From NCBI GenBank assembly GCA_034509735.1, contig JACGWO010000010.1, positions 16,009,193 through 16,073,192 of the forward strand: 64,000 nucleotides of DNA, written 5' to 3'. Below, in pieces: positions 59,581 to 64,000 of this stretch. The first letter of the stretch is position 1. Every line of letters begins with the position of its first letter. The notes under the pieces were generated by a model. It had not been told where the DNA came from and did not search any database. It was given only the letters and a program-made list of their open reading frames with translations. This DNA is from Sesamum alatum (lineage: Eukaryota > Streptophyta > Magnoliopsida > Lamiales > Pedaliaceae). Position numbers and translations under genes: made by a program.

Positions 59581-60388
59581 ATGAGGAGTGTCATTAAGAG
59601 TCTTTCATTTGATAGGATGTAGTTAGGGTAGGTATGAGGAGAACTTATTAGGTTAACTTCTTATGATTCTAGTCATACTTAAAGTTTAGTTGTATAAAGG
59701 CCAATTATTGTGTCTGAAATTTTCATGTTATAATTCAGGGTTTTGGTGCAACAACAAATTCCAGCTGGAGGTTTGTAAGAACTTGTACTTGGAATGCATG
59801 GATTAGCTAGTATTGACTCATTACTGCAATTTACTTTCAGATTTTGGCCAAAATTTGTGATTAAGTTGAATGAGATAAGTTTCTTGTATCAATAGAAAGT
59901 AAAGTTTATCACGGAGTTATCGACTTTTCTTATTTGTTTGTCTTTTAATTTTCACAAAAATATTTGTCGCTCTAAAACTATTTTATTACCATTAGCAATG
60001 TAATGGAAAATCTCGAATTATGGATTTCAAAATTCTTAATAGCAAATTATTTGAATTTGTTTGGATGTTTCTACATTGAAAGAATTTCAAATCCTTTAAT
60101 TCTAATTGTGAACTATGTTTTGTTAAATGTTGATGGATTTCAAATCGTTGTCAAAAGAAATTATTTGAAATCATTTCTCATAATCCTTATCTTAAATCCA
60201 AATGCTCATAAAAGTTTTGAATTCATATCAGCCACGAATGCTAATTTCCCATATGATTAAACGATCAAGTTATTTATTTAAATTGTTCTACTAGAGAATG
60301 CAATGCATGGTTTAAAAAAATGATCCATTAAATTCAACTCTACTATATAAGCTAACCATTTAAGATCATATTTAACACAAGTGTAATG
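59581..60388. other. 5' flank of PELPK-like copy 3
   Basis: Near-identical to 18395-19200. No gene; the open frame near 60003 is low-complexity AT-rich sequence. Confidence 0.5.
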
Positions 60389-60397
60389 TTACAAATA

Positions 60398-60856
60398 GGG
60401 TAAATTACAGTCACTTTTCCAAATATTTGATATAATTATAAATATCTGCTCGCTGTTTGGAAAATTACAAGTATTTCTCCGATTTGAATTACCTTCTAAC
60501 AAATGAGTTCATTCTTTCATCCTCCATTAATTAGGTTCTATCCAATTTTCATAATGAACTAACCAAAATGTCGTTCTGAATTATAAATTATAATTTTATA
60601 TATTTTTTAGGATCTTTTAAAATATTTTTATGGATTAATATGCCCTATGGATTATTTACTTTACATACTCTCCACTTTGTTGTTCCACATTTTTCAGATT
60701 TAAAAAAAATCAGCAAGAGTAAAGTAGTAATTTTTACCTTATCATTTAGAGGCTATATAATTATTTTTTATTTGAATAAGGTATTTGTAATTTTTCAAAC
60801 AATGCGTGAATATTCGTAATTTTACCAAATTTCATAGAGGTAGATGTAATTCATCC
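60398..60856. mobile_element. 9-bp-TSD MITE, full copy d
   Basis: GGGTAAATTAC...GTAATTCATCC with TTACAAATA on both sides (60389-60397, 60857-60865). Confidence 0.8.
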
Positions 60857-60865
60857 TTACAAATA

Positions 60866-61153
60866 AATAGACTACTTGGTTTTAAGTTTACATAACCATT
60901 CTTATTTTAAGTTATATTCTTATTAAAAAACAAAATATTTATAAGGTATAAAAAGTTTTAAAATATCTAATTATTCTTATAATGACAGGACATATTTACT
61001 TTAAATTTCCTCTATAATAAAAGATGTAAACGATTTGGTTCCAATTTTTATTCACCTTTTGTTAATAAATTAACATTGAATTAGTATATATGAACAAAGT
61101 GGAAAATTTTAAATAAGTATATGTAAATGTATTTGAGTATAATTTGATGTTTT
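60866..61153. other. shared AT-rich DNA before gap
   Basis: Matches 19679-19966, including the TTCTTATAATGACAGGACAT variant seen only in that block. No gene. Confidence 0.5.
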
Positions 61154-61653
61154 NNNNNNNNNNNNNNNNNNNNNNNNNNNNNNNNNNNNNNNNNNNNNNN
61201 NNNNNNNNNNNNNNNNNNNNNNNNNNNNNNNNNNNNNNNNNNNNNNNNNNNNNNNNNNNNNNNNNNNNNNNNNNNNNNNNNNNNNNNNNNNNNNNNNNNN
61301 NNNNNNNNNNNNNNNNNNNNNNNNNNNNNNNNNNNNNNNNNNNNNNNNNNNNNNNNNNNNNNNNNNNNNNNNNNNNNNNNNNNNNNNNNNNNNNNNNNNN
61401 NNNNNNNNNNNNNNNNNNNNNNNNNNNNNNNNNNNNNNNNNNNNNNNNNNNNNNNNNNNNNNNNNNNNNNNNNNNNNNNNNNNNNNNNNNNNNNNNNNNN
61501 NNNNNNNNNNNNNNNNNNNNNNNNNNNNNNNNNNNNNNNNNNNNNNNNNNNNNNNNNNNNNNNNNNNNNNNNNNNNNNNNNNNNNNNNNNNNNNNNNNNN
61601 NNNNNNNNNNNNNNNNNNNNNNNNNNNNNNNNNNNNNNNNNNNNNNNNNNNNN
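61154..61653. other. assembly gap, 500 N
   Basis: Exactly 500 N. The left edge corresponds to about 34323 and the right edge to 36458 in the CACTA-bearing block, which would imply roughly 2.1 kb missing if the two loci have the same structure. Confidence 0.9.
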
Positions 61654-62452
61654 ACAGGAGGAGCTGCCGCCACACCTCGTTCGCCAGCCATAGAGGCTTC
61701 TACAGGAACTGTCTGGCGAGGACGAACTTCTTCCGGAGGAACTTCCCCGCCCAGATGTGGAAGATCTTGAACATCGCCTCATCGTCGCAGTCCCACCAGT
61801 ACATCATTTGTATTAAATATATATATATATATATATATATATCTCATAACTGAAATTGTTAAAATATTTAAAATAAAAATTTAATTGATAACTAAAATTA
61901 ACCTTACCTTCAGGCTCTCAAACCAGAAATGTTGATCTGATGTGGCAGGCACCTTAGGCAAACTGCCCCAAGCGTTGTGATAGTGTCCTTGCACCACCGC
62001 GTTGATGCGCTCGTGTACCTTCCAATCCCTCTTGAAATTATATAATAATTAGTGTGACATAAAAATAATAATTTAAATTACAAAAAAAAATTAAAAAAAT
62101 GATAAATATACCTCGCGTCGGCGAGTGTGATGTACTGGCGCGCGATGGTGGCGGGAATGGTGGGGCCGGTGGGGCTGGGGGTGTTGGGGCAGCCCATGGA
62201 CGGGCCGGATCTACCCGGTGCGGTAATGGATGGTCCGCCACCCTCCTCGATGGGTGAAATGGTAGACGGACCGAGCTGCTGATCCGGCGGAAGTGCTGCC
62301 GGTGGTGGTGGTGGTGGTGAAGGTGGTGGTGATTGGAACACTGCTTCCCAATCCTGGGAAGCAGCACCAGCTAGCGGTATGGCCGGTGAGCCGCGACCAC
62401 AACCACGACTACGACCGCGGCCACATCCACCTCTTCTAGGTGGGAAATCCTG
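61654..62452 (-). pseudogene. Transposase_24-type gene, N-terminal part, second copy
   Basis: Same Arg/Gly-rich and Pro-rich start as at 36458-37258 on the minus strand. Here the exon near 61950 reads PKVPATSDQHFWFESLK without the frameshift seen at 36745. The Gly/Ala stretch near 62140 has lost two bases and the Pro run near 62310 is one codon shorter. The C-terminal half is in the gap. TAG for CAG near 61705 remains. Confidence 0.65.
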
Positions 62453-63600
62453 ACCAGATATGATCTAGAATTTTTTTAAAATATTACTGGTATGAAGTTA
62501 AAAAATACATGTAAGTATCAATTTTATTTGAATAATGATAATTTTTCTAATTTTTTAAAATATTTATGCAAACTAAATGCTAAAATTGTATACTAAGTCC
62601 TAAAATCAATCTAATAAATGGATAATGAATCCCAATTTTATTTTTGAAAATTTTAGTACAATGTTTACTAAATCTTAAAATTATTTCCTAAAATATATAT
62701 TAGAACCCAAAATTGATGCTTAATTACACTAAATCTTTTTATTTTCCTATATATTTATACTAAATCCCAAAATTTTTCCCTAAAATTGCACTCAATCCTT
62801 CTATTTTCCTATATATTTATACTAATACCCATATTTTACCTAAAGTTGCACTAAATTCTTCTATTTTCCTATATATTTACACTAAATACCAATATTTGCC
62901 TATATCCTTACAAAATATTATAGAAAATTACCCAAAATTTTCCAAAATTACAGAAAATTACTAAAATTTTCTTAAATTACAAAACAAATAACAAATTTTT
63001 GACAAATTTGAGAAAATTACCCAATTTTTTCATACATTTTATAAAATTACCAACATTTTAACAAATTAAAGAAAATTACCCAAAATTTTCTTAAATTGAG
63101 AAAATTAACGAATTTTGGACAAATTACAGAAAATTACCATAATTTTCATAAATTTCAGAAAATTATCAAAATTTATGTAAAATATAGAAAATGCCCAAAA
63201 TTTTCATAAATTACAGAAATTACCTACAATTACCGCAAAAAAACATAAACTACCTACAATTACAGCAAAAATAACATAATGTACCTACAATTACAACAAA
63301 AATTACAGAAATTTCCAACAATTACCCGAAAAAAACAACAAAAATTACAAAAATTACATTAACTACATTACATAAATTACATTACAACCACATAAACTTG
63401 TATGTGAATTTACAGAAATTTACAATCACATAAATACATAAATTTACTGAAATTTTTAAAAAATGTAACAAATTACAAAAATGAAACAAATTACAGAAAA
63501 TGCAGAACAACAAAAAAATAGGTGCATTTTTCAGATTATGCATTTTTCAGAAAAATGCAAAACAGAGAAAAATAAAAATAAAAATAGGGTTTATAAAACC

Positions 63601-64000
63601 CTACTTGGTAGTGGTGCAGGCGACGGCGGGAGGCGGTAACAAGAGCAGGCGGCGGCGGCGGCGGCGGCGGTAGTGGTTATCTATTACGACATCTGGATTA
63701 GGTACGACTTCATCCATCTGATAGGCGATCTCGGTCCAACGCAAGTCGTCGATTACTCTTCGAGCCTTGATTTTGCAAACAACTTTCCAGTTGACTTTGT
63801 CTCTCTTCGTGCTCGGGTGATCCGCATAGTAGACTTGTACTACTTGTTGAGCCAGTATGAATGGTTCATTCTTTTGGTAGAGCTTTTTGAAGTTGACATC
63901 AACGACGTGATAACGAGGGTGTATCTTCATGCCTCTGACCGGATCGACCCAACGGCAATTAAACAGTGCAATGTGCATATTGGGAATTAGTGGGTAATGT
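63601..64000 (-). pseudogene. TNP2-type transposase C-terminus (DUF4216), second copy
   Basis: Minus-strand frame with MHIALFNCRWVDPVRGMK, HPRYHVVDVNFKKLYQ and KINWK-like residues as KVNWKVVCKIKARRVID, ending in the Arg/Leu/Pro tail PPPAVACTTTK. It matches 38405-38804. This is the non-catalytic C-terminal DUF4216 region; the rest of the gene lies beyond the window. Confidence 0.7.

Larger units (their letters stand above)
61654..64000 (-). mobile_element. CACTA family 1, second partial copy
   Basis: Corresponds to 36458-38804 with the same total length (2347 bases) and only scattered small differences. It starts in the gap and leaves the window inside the transposase gene. Confidence 0.8.

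Noticed and set aside
61062..61782. Long open frames across the second N gap
   Set aside because: Same artefact; N bases cannot support coding.

Overview
The window is plant nuclear DNA, most likely from a eudicot. It is AT-rich, intron-bearing and packed with nested transposable elements, and it contains two 500-base runs of N (15654-16153 and 61154-61653). I see no bacterial, organellar or viral gene arrangement, no rRNA or tRNA gene, and no CRISPR array. The only host-like protein gene is a small secreted proline-rich cell-wall protein of the PELPK1-like type on the minus strand. It occurs three times (5673-6088, 17888-18302, 59074-59487), and each copy is broken by different single-base indels. 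A fourth locus keeps both flanks but has lost the gene (31094/32779).

The layout is a set of tandemly repeated, rearranged blocks. A typical block runs, on the plus strand: MULE-like element; 3' flank, body and TATA promoter of the PELPK-like gene; a 460-bp MITE with 9-bp target duplications; a long-inverted-repeat element ('F') with a hAT element inside it; an LTR-like promoter sequence; a short coiled-coil pseudogene; a chromovirus-like LTR; the PELPK 3' flank again; a Ty3/gypsy (Athila/Tat-like) LTR; and fragments of a second CACTA family. Blocks differ by presence or absence of individual insertions. A 3.6-kb non-autonomous Helitron (7281-10898, 44165-47834), a 506-bp MITE (14623-15128) and an 8.2-kb CACTA element (34738-42961) can each be checked against an empty site in a sister block.

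The CACTA element is the largest coding feature. On the minus strand it carries a TNP2-type transposase gene (Transpos_assoc, TNP2, DUF4218 and DUF4216 regions, 38405-42062) and a Transposase_24-type second gene (35663-37258). Terminal CACTA motifs bound it and arms full of GGAACGGT repeats flank it. Both genes are interrupted by stops and frameshifts, so this copy should not be autonomous. Part of a second, nearly identical copy follows the second gap (61654-64000).

No working gene pathway can be read here. The value of the window is as a record of nested insertion, segmental duplication and probable assembly trouble. The sequence before the second gap matches one block and the sequence after it matches another. 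The many homopolymer indels between near-identical copies suggest residual long-read errors as well as real decay. All similarity statements are by eye; no identity percentages were computed.
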